The notes under the pieces are model-generated. The model did not search any database. It had not been told where the DNA came from and saw only the letters and a list, made by a program, of their open reading frames with translations. Below are positions 8,428-16,192 of a stretch of 64,000 bases of DNA, piece after piece. Position 1 is the first letter of the stretch. Each line of letters starts with the position of its first letter. Made by a program: the position numbers and the translations under genes. The stretch comes from Microbispora siamensis (GTDB lineage: Bacteria > Actinomycetota > Actinomycetes > Streptosporangiales > Streptosporangiaceae): assembly GCF_016863095.1 (NCBI RefSeq), contig NZ_BOOF01000006.1:1-64000 (forward strand). The letters run 5' to 3'.

Positions 8428-8577
8428 ATGAGCGGACAGCCCAAGACCGAGTTGCGGGACCTTTCCGAGGTGGGCGCCGAGCTGGACGAGAGCCTGCTGG
8501 AGGGCATCACCGGGGGCTACAACCCGAACGCCGCCCGGACGAGGTCCGGCGCGGGCTACGACGACTACCTGTGCTGA
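8428..8577 (+). CDS. RiPP precursor peptide 1 (double-glycine leader, graspetide-type core)
   Basis: A 49-residue peptide too short for routine gene calling. ATG at 8428 has a clear AGGAGA site 8 bases upstream. Leader residues 1-30 end in ELDESLLEGITGG, the classic double-glycine site for a C39 protease (Gly29-Gly30). The 19-residue core starts at Tyr31 and contains Thr38, Ser40 and the acidic pair Asp45-Asp46 in ...RTRSGAGYDDYLC, ending in Cys49. Hydroxyl side chains followed by an acidic pair are what an ATP-grasp graspetide ligase joins into omega-esters. The leader aligns closely with that of precursor 2 ten bases downstream. Neighbouring exporter and ATP-grasp gene support the call. Confidence 0.85.
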   Translation: MSGQPKTELRDLSEVGAELDESLLEGITGGYNPNAARTRSGAGYDDYLC

Positions 8578-8587
8578 GGGAGCGATC

Positions 8588-8743
8588 ATGAAGGTTCGCA
8601 CCGTCATCGCCGCCATCGAGGCCGTGGGCGAGGAACTGGACGAGGAGCGCCTGCGCGGCGTGACCGGCGGCCAGGCCCCGGAGTTCGACAGAAGCGGCTG
8701 CTACGCCGACAACATGTGCAAGTACGACGACATCTCGCTCTGA
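8588..8743 (+). CDS. RiPP precursor peptide 2 (double-glycine leader, graspetide-type core)
   Basis: A 51-residue peptide beginning 10 bases after precursor 1, with GAGGGAG upstream. Its leader ends VGEELDEERLRGVTGG and matches precursor 1 at the VG-ELDE--L-G-TGG positions. The 23-residue core (from Gln29) contains Ser36, Lys45 and Ser50 as possible donors and Glu32, Asp34, Asp41, Asp47, Asp48 as acceptors, plus Cys38 and Cys44. RSG and YDD are shared with core 1, but they are separated by 8 residues here (2 in core 1), so the ring made would be a different size. Two Cys residues allow an additional disulfide after export. It shares exporter and ligase with precursor 1. Confidence 0.83.
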   Translation: MKVRTVIAAIEAVGEELDEERLRGVTGGQAPEFDRSGCYADNMCKYDDISL

Positions 8744-8800
8744 CACGTGCCGCTGACACCACAGAGTGACCACATCGGGTGGATCACGCTGTGACGCACA

Positions 8801-8834
8801 GGGTGGGAGCGCCGCCCCGGTGGCGCTCCCACCC
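8801..8834 (+). terminator. Strong hairpin between precursors and ligase gene
   Basis: GGGTGGGAGCGCC and its exact complement GGCGCTCCCACCC form a 13-bp stem around an 8-base loop, 58 bases after precursor 2. No T-run follows. It likely acts as a partial terminator or 3' stabiliser, giving a high precursor to enzyme ratio from one transcript. Confidence 0.65.
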
Positions 8835-8882
8835 GCCAGGCCCCGTCCCCAGGTCTGTTCGGTCACCTCGAAAGGCCCTCCG

Positions 8883-9869
8883 TTGCGCCCTCCTCACGTT
8901 CTCGTCCTCACCAGCGAGGACGACCCGCACGCCGAGCGGGTCTGCGACCTGCTCGCCCGGCGCGGCGCGCGCGTCAGCGTCTTCGACCCCGGCGACTTCC
9001 CGGTCCACGCCAAGGTGGACCTCGGCTACGGCGCGGGACCAGGCACCCGGCGCATCCTGCGCGAGAAGGAGACGATCGACCTCGACACGGTGTCAGCCGT
9101 GTGGTGGCGCCGGCCGACTCCCCCGCGCCCGCACGCCGAGATCGTCGATCCGGCGGTGGCCGCGCACACCGTGCAGGAGTGCAAGAGCCTGCTCAGCGAC
9201 CTGTGGGAGCAGTTGCCGTGCCGCCAGGTGCCCGCCCGCGAGTCGGTCTTCCGCCGCTCCGGCCAGAAGTCCTCCCAGCTCGCGCTGGCCGCCGAGCTCG
9301 GATTCGCCATCCCGGAGACGCTGATCAGCACGGACGCCGAGTCGTTCCTCGACTTCCACGACCGGCACGACGGCCGCGTCATCACCAAGGCCTTCCACGT
9401 CCCGTTCGTCGAAGGCGTGGGGGACGACGGCCTCACGATGACCCGCCTGACCGAGCCGGTGTCGCCGCGCGACCTCGCGTACGCCGACGGCCTGCGGTTC
9501 TGCCCGGTGATCGTGCAGGAGATGGTGCCGAAGCGCGTCGAACTGCGCGTCACGATCGTGGGGCGGCGGATCTTCGCCGCCGAGATCCACTCCCAGGCGT
9601 CCAACCGATCGAGCCTCGACTGGCGGTACTACGACACCCGGACCACCCCGCACCGGCCCCACCGGCTGCAGGAGGAGATCGCCGACCGGTGCCTGGCGCT
9701 GATGGACCGGCTCGGCCTGCTGTACGGCGCTGTCGACCTGATCGTCACACCGGACGACCGTCACGTCTTCCTGGAGGTCAACCCCAACGCGCAGTGGCTG
9801 TGGGTCGAGAACATGACCGGTCTGCCGATCAGCGAGGCCGTCTGCGACCTCCTGCTCGAACCGGCCTGA
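8883..9869 (+). CDS. MvdC/MvdD-like ATP-grasp RiPP ligase (graspetide synthetase)
   Basis: A 328-residue ATP-grasp protein. The N-terminal PHVLVLTSEDDPHAERV and the VWWRRP motif are characteristic of the microviridin ligase group rather than of RimK or carboxylase types. The central and C-terminal ATP-grasp core shows VITKAFHVP, VIVQEMVPKRVELRVTIVG, the lysine-free FAAEIHSQ strand and the Mg/ATP motif VFLEVNPNAQWLWVE. The TTG at 8883 is used as start: it is the only start that puts the conserved N-terminus at the beginning and has AAAGG 9 bases upstream. These enzymes phosphorylate Asp/Glu side chains and join them to Thr, Ser or Lys. It follows the two precursors directly. Confidence 0.92.
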   Translation: MRPPHVLVLTSEDDPHAERVCDLLARRGARVSVFDPGDFPVHAKVDLGYGAGPGTRRILREKETIDLDTVSAVWWRRPTPPRPHAEIVDPAVAAHTVQECKSLLSDLWEQLPCRQVPARESVFRRSGQKSSQLALAAELGFAIPETLISTDAESFLDFHDRHDGRVITKAFHVPFVEGVGDDGLTMTRLTEPVSPRDLAYADGLRFCPVIVQEMVPKRVELRVTIVGRRIFAAEIHSQASNRSSLDWRYYDTRTTPHRPHRLQEEIADRCLALMDRLGLLYGAVDLIVTPDDRHVFLEVNPNAQWLWVENMTGLPISEAVCDLLLEPA

Positions 9870-9919
9870 CCTCCCCTCCGCGAACGAGCCCGACAGATCC
9901 CGCCCAGAGGAGCCCCGGC

Positions 9920-11017
9920 ATGCCGCCGCACAGTGTCGTCCATAGTGATGTTCTTCCGTCTGCCGGCCTGCTGGCCGACGTCCTGGCGTACCTGCGCCGG
10001 ATCAGCGATCTGGAACCCGCCGAGGCCAGGCTCCTGCTGGGGGACCTGCGTGCCGAGCACGAGGGCACGCCGATGCGCCTGGTGTGGCAGCGCGACCACC
10101 CCGGCGGCGGCTGCCACTACGACATGCTGATCCCGGTGGGGGACGGCACGGTCTCGGTCGCCTTCGCCCCCGACCGCGCCCTGCCCTGGCCGCTGCGGGG
10201 CAGCCGCAACTCGGGCGAGCAGGTCGTCGTCCGGGTCGACGGCATGGAAGTCGCGATGGAGCAGGCCATGGCGGTGCTGGACGAGCTGTGGAGCGACGCC
10301 TCGGTGGCGAGCCGGCTGGTCGACGCGGCCCTGGTCGCGCAGGAGCTGTCCGACGACCCGGTGGACCTGTCCCCCGCCGAGTTGCAGGACGCCCTCGACG
10401 CCTTCCGGCGGGCCCGGGGGCTGCTCACGGTCGAGGCCACCCGGGCGTGGATGGCCGAACGCGGCCTCGACCACGCCGGCCTGGAGCACATCGTGGCGCA
10501 GGAGGCCGGGATCGCCCGGCTGCGCCGGCGCGTCGCCGGCGACCGCGCCGACGGCCTTTTCGCCGCCGCCCCCCGCTCCTACGAGCGGCTGAGCGTGCTG
10601 TCCCTCCGCTATCCCCGGCTGGAGGCCGCCCGGGCCGCCGCCGCCCGGCTGCGGAACGGCGGGGCGGACCCCCTCGCCTCGGCCGCCGCCGAGACGCTCG
10701 ACCACGGCGCGGACGCCCGCCTGCACCGCCTGTTCCGCGCCGAACTCGGCCCAGGGGCGGCGAACGCGGCACCCGGTGACGTCCTCGGACCGTACGGGCC
10801 CGACCCCGTGGTCACCCACGTGGTGGAGGTCAGGCCCGCCGTTCTCGACGGCGCCACCCGGCGAGGGATCGAACAGCGGCTTTTCGACGACTGGCTGGCC
10901 GAGCGGCGGCGCGAGGCCCGCGTGGAGTGGGTGTGGGGCGACGCCCGGCGTACCGACGCCGTCAACCTGGCCCTGCGGGCTCCCGCGACCGGAGGCACCG
11001 CCACGGCCGCCCGGTGA
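9920..11017 (+). CDS. PpiC-related putative peptide maturation system protein
   Basis: A 365-residue protein with GAGGAG upstream of the ATG. The middle (LLTVEATRAWMAERGLDHAGLEHIVAQEAGIARLRRR) resembles the helical SurA/PpiC N-terminal chaperone-like region, preceded by VVVRVDGMEVAMEQAMAVLDEL, a pattern like the start of a foldase substrate domain; the last 130 residues are Ala/Arg rich and lack a recognisable parvulin core. This matches a family named putative peptide maturation system protein that occurs beside ATP-grasp RiPP enzymes. Its biochemical role is not established; leader binding or core folding is a reasonable guess. It is cotranscribed with the ligase (50-base gap). No signal peptide, so it acts in the cytoplasm. 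Confidence 0.75.
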   Translation: MPPHSVVHSDVLPSAGLLADVLAYLRRISDLEPAEARLLLGDLRAEHEGTPMRLVWQRDHPGGGCHYDMLIPVGDGTVSVAFAPDRALPWPLRGSRNSGEQVVVRVDGMEVAMEQAMAVLDELWSDASVASRLVDAALVAQELSDDPVDLSPAELQDALDAFRRARGLLTVEATRAWMAERGLDHAGLEHIVAQEAGIARLRRRVAGDRADGLFAAAPRSYERLSVLSLRYPRLEAARAAAARLRNGGADPLASAAAETLDHGADARLHRLFRAELGPGAANAAPGDVLGPYGPDPVVTHVVEVRPAVLDGATRRGIEQRLFDDWLAERRREARVEWVWGDARRTDAVNLALRAPATGGTATAAR

Positions 11018-11053
11018 GCGCCGGACCCCCACCCCACAGGTCTTCGGAACAGC

Positions 11054-11739
11054 TCATCGGGAAGCGGACGGAAGCGGCGGAGGCGGCGTCATGCCGAGGG
11101 TCTTGGCGATCGCGCCCATGATGTGGGCCGCCTCCTCGGCGGCGAGCTTCGCCAGACCGGCCGGGTCGCGATCGGCGAAGTAGGACCGGTCCCTCTCGAA
11201 CGTGGCCTTGGCGATCTCCTTGCCCCGCTCGACGCGTTCGCGGTTCCTGTCCGCGTTGACGGTGACGCCGACCTCGATCACCCGCAACCCGGCCTGTCCC
11301 CACCAGGCGCGCCATTCGGCGGAGTCGTTCAGGGCCTGGTCCAGAGCGTGCGCGGCCCTCATGTACGCACCCGGGGCGCCCTTCCAGGCCGATCCCCTGT
11401 AGGTGTCGTACCAACGGCCGGCGGGTCGGCGAGCACGGCCTCGTACCGCTCCCGCCCGGCGGCGACCACCGCGTACAGCAGGTTCTCGTACGCGTCTCCG
11501 ACGAGCGGGATCGGCGGTCGGCCCTCGTCGCTGACGTCGGGGACCGGACGCCCCTCAAGAGGGAGTCCGGTGAGCGCGCGCACCTTTCCGGCGAGATGCG
11601 CGCAGAAGGCCTCCACCTCCTGCGCGCCCAGCGACGACAGGCGTTCACCCAGCAGATCGGCGCCGTCTTCGTCGATCACCCCGTCGAGCGTGCCGATCAA
11701 ATCCCAGAAGGTCTCGTCTGTCACCGGCCAAGCCTGCAC
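11054..11739 (-). pseudogene. DUF4240-type protein split by a frameshift
   Basis: Two consecutive minus-strand frames read as one protein: 11359-11739 begins VTDETFWDLIGTLDG, the DUF4240 opening, and runs to LADPP, while the continuation (W-YDTYRGSAWKGAPGAYMRAAHALDQALND..., then a charged helical C-terminus) is in another frame through 11054. The switch is near 11416-11422 in a GC run (GACCCGCCGGCC), where adding one G would restore a single frame of about 228 residues. Either a real one-base deletion or a sequencing error. DUF4240 proteins have no proven function. It is antisense to the RiPP operon, between the maturation gene and the SARP gene. Confidence 0.65.
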
Positions 11740-11903
11740 GGCCGCGGCCCCGCACGCAATCGAGCGATATGGCTACGGGATGCCACAGCGCGTCAGCGGC
11801 GGCTCTGGCGATGCAACCGATTTCACTTCCGTGCACCTGCGCGTTCAGCCCCGCATTGGGCGATAAAGGAACGGCGCCCGCACACATAGAAACGACACAT
11901 TCT

Positions 11904-11942
11904 TTGACGAATGCGATCAGAGAGAGATATGGTCAATTAACC
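11904..11942 (+). promoter_or_regulatory. Candidate SARP promoter with overlapping dyad
   Basis: TTGACG (11904-11909) and TATGGT (11928-11933) are separated by 18 bases in an AT-rich spacer that stands out from the surroundings. A near-palindrome GGTCAATTAACC (11931-11942) overlaps the -10 and could be a repressor or autoregulatory site. The SARP GTG is 54 bases further on. Confidence 0.45.
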
Positions 11943-11995
11943 AATGATCGCCGCATCGTCGGCACGTTTCACGCTGCTTTCATGCGAGGGAGACC

Positions 11996-12799
11996 GTGTT
12001 ATACGCCGTGCTCGGACCGTTCCTGGCCATGAAACCCTCGGGGGACGTGATCGCCGGGCTCGCCCCGAGGCACCGGCAACTCCTCGCGTTGTTCCTGCTC
12101 TATCCCAACGTCGCGGTTCACAGGGACACGCTCATCGATCTGTTGTGGAATCGCCGTCCCACTAAATCGGCGCCGCGGAATCTTACCACCTACATCGCAC
12201 AGGTGCGGCGGCGGCTCTCGCCACGCGACCCCGCCCTTTCCCCGCTGCACACCGTGGAGGGCGGGTACCTTCTTTCCGTACCGCCGGGATCCGTGGATGC
12301 TGCAGTATTCAACCATTTCGCGGCACAGGGCAGAATCGCTCGAGAAAATGGCGATTACCACAATGCGGCGAGGATGTTGGAGAACGCGCTGAGCCTGTGG
12401 CGGGGCGACGCCCTGCTCGGCATGAGGCACGTGGACGAGCTTTCCTCGTGGGCCGAACGGCTCGACGAGGACCGGCGGGCGGTGACCGAGGACCTCTTCG
12501 ACGTACGGCTGGCGCTCGGGCACCACCACGAGATCGTCGGCGGCCTGGCCCAGTGGGCGAGGCGCCACCCGCTGCGCGAACGGCCGCACCGGCAGCTCAT
12601 GCTGGCGCTGCACCGGTCGGGCCGCACCCACGACGCCTCGGCGTCCTACCAGCGACTGCGCCGGACCCTGGTCGACCGCCTCGGCACCGAACCGTCCCCC
12701 GACACCCAGGCCCTCCACCAGCGGATCCTCACGGGCGACGACCTTCCGTCCGCCCTGATGCGTCTCCGCGCGGCCACACAGCGCGCTGAACGCACCTGA
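11996..12799 (+). CDS. SARP-family regulator (winged helix + BTAD), TTA at codon 2
   Basis: A 267-residue stand-alone SARP. Residues ~1-90 are the OmpR-type winged helix (APRHRQLLALFLLYPNVAVHRDTLIDLLW, then NLTTYIAQVRRRL), and residues ~95-250 the bacterial transcriptional activation domain (AARMLENALSLWRGDALL; RPHRQLMLALHRSGRTHDASASYQRLRRTL). GTG at 11996 follows GAGGGA. The second codon is TTA (11999-12001), so translation should need the rare Leu tRNA of the bldA type. SARPs activate biosynthetic clusters through heptamer repeats; candidate repeats precede the exporter and precursor genes. It is the only pathway-type regulator near the RiPP genes. Followed by a clear terminator. Confidence 0.9.
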   Translation: MLYAVLGPFLAMKPSGDVIAGLAPRHRQLLALFLLYPNVAVHRDTLIDLLWNRRPTKSAPRNLTTYIAQVRRRLSPRDPALSPLHTVEGGYLLSVPPGSVDAAVFNHFAAQGRIARENGDYHNAARMLENALSLWRGDALLGMRHVDELSSWAERLDEDRRAVTEDLFDVRLALGHHHEIVGGLAQWARRHPLRERPHRQLMLALHRSGRTHDASASYQRLRRTLVDRLGTEPSPDTQALHQRILTGDDLPSALMRLRAATQRAERT

Positions 12800-12821
12800 C
12801 GTACGGAGCACGAAGGGAATC

Positions 12822-12850
12822 CGGCGAGCCGGTGCTCGTCCGGCTCGCCG
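12822..12850 (+). terminator. Terminator of the SARP gene
   Basis: An 11-bp perfect stem (CGGCGAGCCGG / CCGGCTCGCCG) with a 7-base loop, 23 bases past the SARP stop. It closes the RiPP cluster and isolates it from the riboswitch transcript downstream. Confidence 0.75.
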
Positions 12851-12977
12851 TCCGATACCACCAGGTCTATCGGCCCTCCTGACTTCACGGAAACGCGGCT
12901 ACCCCGATCGAGGAAATCGGGGCGATCCTGCCGGTTACGGGGATGGCGGCGAACCACTAGGCTTGCACCACACCGGT

Positions 12978-13163
12978 GACCCCGTGCGGGAGAGCGTCCT
13001 GGCATCCGGTCAGGGCCCCTGAAGGAGCAAGCCCTCCCCGCGAACCTCTCAAGGCAAAGGACCGTGCGGGTCAGGTGACCTCTGGAAAGAAGGCCGGAAG
13101 GCCTCGCCGAAGGTGAAAGTCCGGCAAAGATCGGACGAAGCTCTCAGGCGCCGATGACAGAGG
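12978..13163 (+). promoter_or_regulatory. Tandem glycine riboswitch
   Basis: Two aptamers in a row. Aptamer 1 (12978-13072) shows GGGAGAG, GAAGGAGCAAGC and CTCTCAAGGCAAAGGACC, closed by GACCC/GGGTC. Aptamer 2 (13079-13163) shows GCCGAAGGTGAAAGTCC and CTCTCAGG, closed by CCTCTG/CAGAGG. The short linker and order are typical of the cooperative glycine class. It lies directly before gcvT, so glycine should switch on the glycine-cleavage genes. The 12851-12977 stretch before it presumably holds the promoter, where I see no clear hexamers. The region downstream to 13212 has a GGGGGAGG run that could be exposed or hidden by the switch. Confidence 0.93.
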
Positions 13164-13212
13164 GGGAGGATGCCCGATAGTCAAACGCAGCATCCGTCCT
13201 TCCGAGGTGCGC

Positions 13213-14304
13213 ATGTCCCGATCCACCCCGCTCCGCGGGGTCCACGAAAGTCTGGGCGCGACCCTGACCGACTTCGCGGGCTGGCAGATGCCCCTGCGCT
13301 ACGGCAGCGAGTCCGCCGAGCACAACGCGGTGCGCACGGCCGCGGGGCTGTTCGACCTGTCCCACATGGGGGAGATCTTCGTCGTTGGCGCTCAGGCGGG
13401 CGAGGCGCTCGACCGCGCGCTCGTGGGGCACCTCAGCGTCCTCGCGCCCGGCCGCGCCCGCTACACGATGATCGTGAACGAGACCGGCGGCATCCTCGAC
13501 GACCTCATCGTCTACCGCCTCGACGAGGACCAGTACATGGTCGTCGCCAACGCCTCCAACTACGCCCTCGTCGCCCGTGAGCTCGCCGACCGGGTCCGGG
13601 GATACGACGCGCGGGTGACCGACCGGTCGGACGAGTACGCGCTGGTCGCGGTGCAGGGCCCCCGCAGCGCCGAGATCCTGGCCGCGCTGACCGACGCCGA
13701 CCTCGACGACCTGAAGTACTACGCCATCGTCCCCGGCGTCGTCGCGGGCACGCCCGCCCTGATCGCACGCACCGGATACACCGGCGAGGACGGCTTCGAG
13801 CTCTTCGTGCTGAACGAGCACGCCGTACCCCTGTGGAACGCCCTCGCCGAGGCGGGCAGGGATGCCGGGCTCGTCCCCGCCGGGCTGTCGGCCCGCGACA
13901 CGCTGCGCCTGGAAGCCGGCATGCCGTTGTACGGCAACGAGCTGAGCGCGGCGATCACGCCGTTCGACGCCGGTCTCGGCCGGGTCGTCCGCTTCGACAA
14001 GCCCGGCGACTTCGTGGGTAAGGCCGCCCTCGAGCGGGCGGCGGAGAACGGCACCAGGCGGCGCCTGGTCGGGCTGGTGGCGCGCGGCCGCCGCGTGCCC
14101 CGCCACGGCTACTCCGTCACCCGGGAGGGCGCCGTCGTCGGCGAGGTGACCAGCGGCGCCCCGTCGCAGTCCCTCGGCCGCCCGATCGCCATGGCGTACG
14201 TCGACGAGGGCGCCTTGGAGAAGGGTGGCCTGGCCGTGGACATCCGGGGCAGCCAAGAACCGGTCGACGTCGTCGATCTGCCTTTCTACAGGAGGAGCAA
14301 GTGA
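13213..14304 (+). CDS. gcvT: Glycine cleavage system T protein (aminomethyltransferase)
   Basis: A 363-residue folate-dependent aminomethyltransferase. N-terminal [12 protein letters not shown] and [11 protein letters not shown] and the folate-site Asp region ([26 protein letters not shown]) are intact, followed by [12 protein letters not shown] and the C-terminal barrel ([21 protein letters not shown]). It takes the aminomethyl group from lipoyl-GcvH, releasing ammonia and methylene-THF. ATG at 13213 is preferred over the GTG at 13207, both behind a GAGG. The stop overlaps the gcvH start. Expression is governed by the riboswitch. gcvP is not in the window. Confidence 0.97.
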   Translation: MSRSTPLRGVHESLGATLTDFAGWQMPLRYGSESAEHNAVRTAAGLFDLSHMGEIFVVGAQAGEALDRALVGHLSVLAPGRARYTMIVNETGGILDDLIVYRLDEDQYMVVANASNYALVARELADRVRGYDARVTDRSDEYALVAVQGPRSAEILAALTDADLDDLKYYAIVPGVVAGTPALIARTGYTGEDGFELFVLNEHAVPLWNALAEAGRDAGLVPAGLSARDTLRLEAGMPLYGNELSAAITPFDAGLGRVVRFDKPGDFVGKAALERAAENGTRRRLVGLVARGRRVPRHGYSVTREGAVVGEVTSGAPSQSLGRPIAMAYVDEGALEKGGLAVDIRGSQEPVDVVDLPFYRRSK

Positions 14305-14693
14305 GCACCATTCCGGACGACCTGAGCTACACCAAGGAACACGAGTGGGTGGCCGGGCTCGAGGACGGCCTCACCGTGACGGTGGGCATCACGGCGTACG
14401 CGGCCGAGCAGCTCGGCGACGTGGTTTACGTGGAGGTGCACCCGGAGGTCGGCTCGACGGTCGCGGCCGGCGACGCGGTCGGCGAGGTGGAGTCCACCAA
14501 GTCCGTGAGCGACATCTTCGCCCCGGTCGGCGGCGAGATCGTCGAGATCAACGCCGCCGTCGTGGACAACCCCTCTCTGGTCAGCTCCGACCCGTACGGC
14601 GAGGGCTGGCTGTTCCGCGTGCGCGTGGAGGAGGAGCCTGAGGACCTGCTGTCGGCCGCGGAGTACACCGCGCTGACCTCCGGCGAGTCCTGA
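14301..14693 (+). CDS. gcvH: Glycine cleavage system H protein
   Basis: A 130-residue lipoyl carrier, normal length. The lipoylated Lys67 sits in [14 protein letters not shown], in the usual hairpin turn, and the start TKEHEWV is typical. GTG at 14301 overlaps the gcvT stop (GTGA) with AGGAGG-like GAGGAG upstream, so T and H are translationally coupled and made in balanced amounts. Confidence 0.97.
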   Translation: MSTIPDDLSYTKEHEWVAGLEDGLTVTVGITAYAAEQLGDVVYVEVHPEVGSTVAAGDAVGEVESTKSVSDIFAPVGGEIVEINAAVVDNPSLVSSDPYGEGWLFRVRVEEEPEDLLSAAEYTALTSGES

Positions 14694-14726
14694 CGGCCAC
14701 CCGAGACGCGTGAGAGGCGACGGTCA

Positions 14727-16100
14727 ATGGCGATCAGCGTCTTCGACCTGTTCAAGGTGGGGATCGGGCCGTCCAGCTCGCACACGGGCGGCCCGATGGC
14801 GGCGGCGCACAAGTTCGTCCGCGGGCTGCACCAGGACGGGCTGCTGGAGAAGGTCACCCGGGTCGAGGCCATCCTGTACGGCTCGCTCGGGCTGACCGGC
14901 AAGGGCCACGGCAGCGACAAGGCGGTCCTGCTGGGCCTGTCCGGCGACAAGCCCGAAGTGGTCGACGTCGACACCGTCGACGAACGGCTGGCGGCGATGC
15001 GGGCGAGCGGCACGGTCACGTTGTACGGCGTGCGCGAGATCCCGTTCGTGGTCGGCGAGCACCTCGTCTTCGAGCGCAAGCTGTCGCTCCCCCACCACCC
15101 GAACGGCATGCGTTTCACGGCGTACGCCGACGACACGGTGCTGCGCGAGAAGGTGTACTACTCGGTCGGCGGCGGCTTCGTGGTGGACGAGAACGCCACC
15201 GGCGCCGACCGGATCAAGCCCGACGACACGGTGCTGCCGTACGCCTTCACGACCGCGCACGAACTGCTCGCGCACTGCGCCGAGACCGGCCTGTCGATCT
15301 CCGGTGTGATGATGGAGAACGAGAAGGCCTTCGGCCGTACGGAGGAGGAGATCCGGGCCGGCCTGCTGCACCTGTGGACGGTCATGGCCGAGTGCGTGCG
15401 GCGCGGCACCAGCCGCGAGGGTGTCCTGCCGGGCGGCCTCAAGGTGCGCCGCCGGGCCCACCAGCTGTACCGGCGGCTGCAGGGCGAGCCCGACGGGACC
15501 GACCCGCTGCGGGCGATGGACTGGGTCACGCTGTTCGCACTGGCCGTCAACGAGGAGAACGCCGCGGGCGGCCGGATCGTCACCGCGCCGACCAACGGCG
15601 CCGCCGGCATCGTCCCGGCCGTTCTGTCCTACTACATGCGCTTCCTTCCGGGGGCCGGCGAGGACGGCGTCGTCCGCTTCCTGCTCACCGCGGGCGCGAT
15701 CGGCGTGCTGTTCAAGGAGAACGCCTCCATCTCCGGCGCGGAGGTGGGCTGCCAGGGCGAGGTCGGCTCGGCCTGCTCGATGGCGGCGGCGGGTCTCACC
15801 GAGGCGCTCGGCGGCACGCCGGAGCAGGTCGAGAACGCCGCCGAGATCGGCATCGAGCACAACCTCGGCCTGACCTGCGACCCGATCGGCGGGCTCGTCC
15901 AGATCCCGTGCATCGAGCGCAACGCCGTCGCCTCGATCAAGGCGATCGCCGCCGCCCGCATCGCGCTGCGCGGTGACGGCCGCCACTTCGTGTCGCTGGA
16001 CAAGGCGATCAAGACGATGCGCGACACCGGCAGGGACATGCTCGACAAATACAAGGAGACCTCGCGGGGCGGCCTCGCCGTCAACGTCATCGAGTGCTGA
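14727..16100 (+). CDS. sdaA: L-serine dehydratase, single-chain iron-sulfur type
   Basis: A 457-residue fused (alpha plus beta) L-serine ammonia-lyase. The opening [21 protein letters not shown] is diagnostic. The 4Fe-4S ligands fall at Cys342, Cys384 and Cys395, giving the expected C-x41-C-x10-C spacing. It converts serine to pyruvate and ammonia. Placed 33 bases after gcvH, it is probably under the same riboswitch, so excess glycine, turned into serine by glyA elsewhere, would be drained to pyruvate. The oxygen-labile cluster implies need for iron-sulfur repair. Confidence 0.97.
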   Translation: MAISVFDLFKVGIGPSSSHTGGPMAAAHKFVRGLHQDGLLEKVTRVEAILYGSLGLTGKGHGSDKAVLLGLSGDKPEVVDVDTVDERLAAMRASGTVTLYGVREIPFVVGEHLVFERKLSLPHHPNGMRFTAYADDTVLREKVYYSVGGGFVVDENATGADRIKPDDTVLPYAFTTAHELLAHCAETGLSISGVMMENEKAFGRTEEEIRAGLLHLWTVMAECVRRGTSREGVLPGGLKVRRRAHQLYRRLQGEPDGTDPLRAMDWVTLFALAVNEENAAGGRIVTAPTNGAAGIVPAVLSYYMRFLPGAGEDGVVRFLLTAGAIGVLFKENASISGAEVGCQGEVGSACSMAAAGLTEALGGTPEQVENAAEIGIEHNLGLTCDPIGGLVQIPCIERNAVASIKAIAAARIALRGDGRHFVSLDKAIKTMRDTGRDMLDKYKETSRGGLAVNVIEC

Positions 16101-16192
16101 CCCGGCATTCGTGGGGAGTGGCGTCTCGAATGTGACCAATGCGCGACTCACCAATATCGTGGTGACTTCCCGGCGACGAGGAGGGCCGTCAC

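Noticed and set aside
13170..13580. ATG right after GGGGGAGG at the end of the riboswitch
   Set aside because: It is out of frame with gcvT and its translation is Arg/Pro-rich shadow; gcvT starts at 13213.
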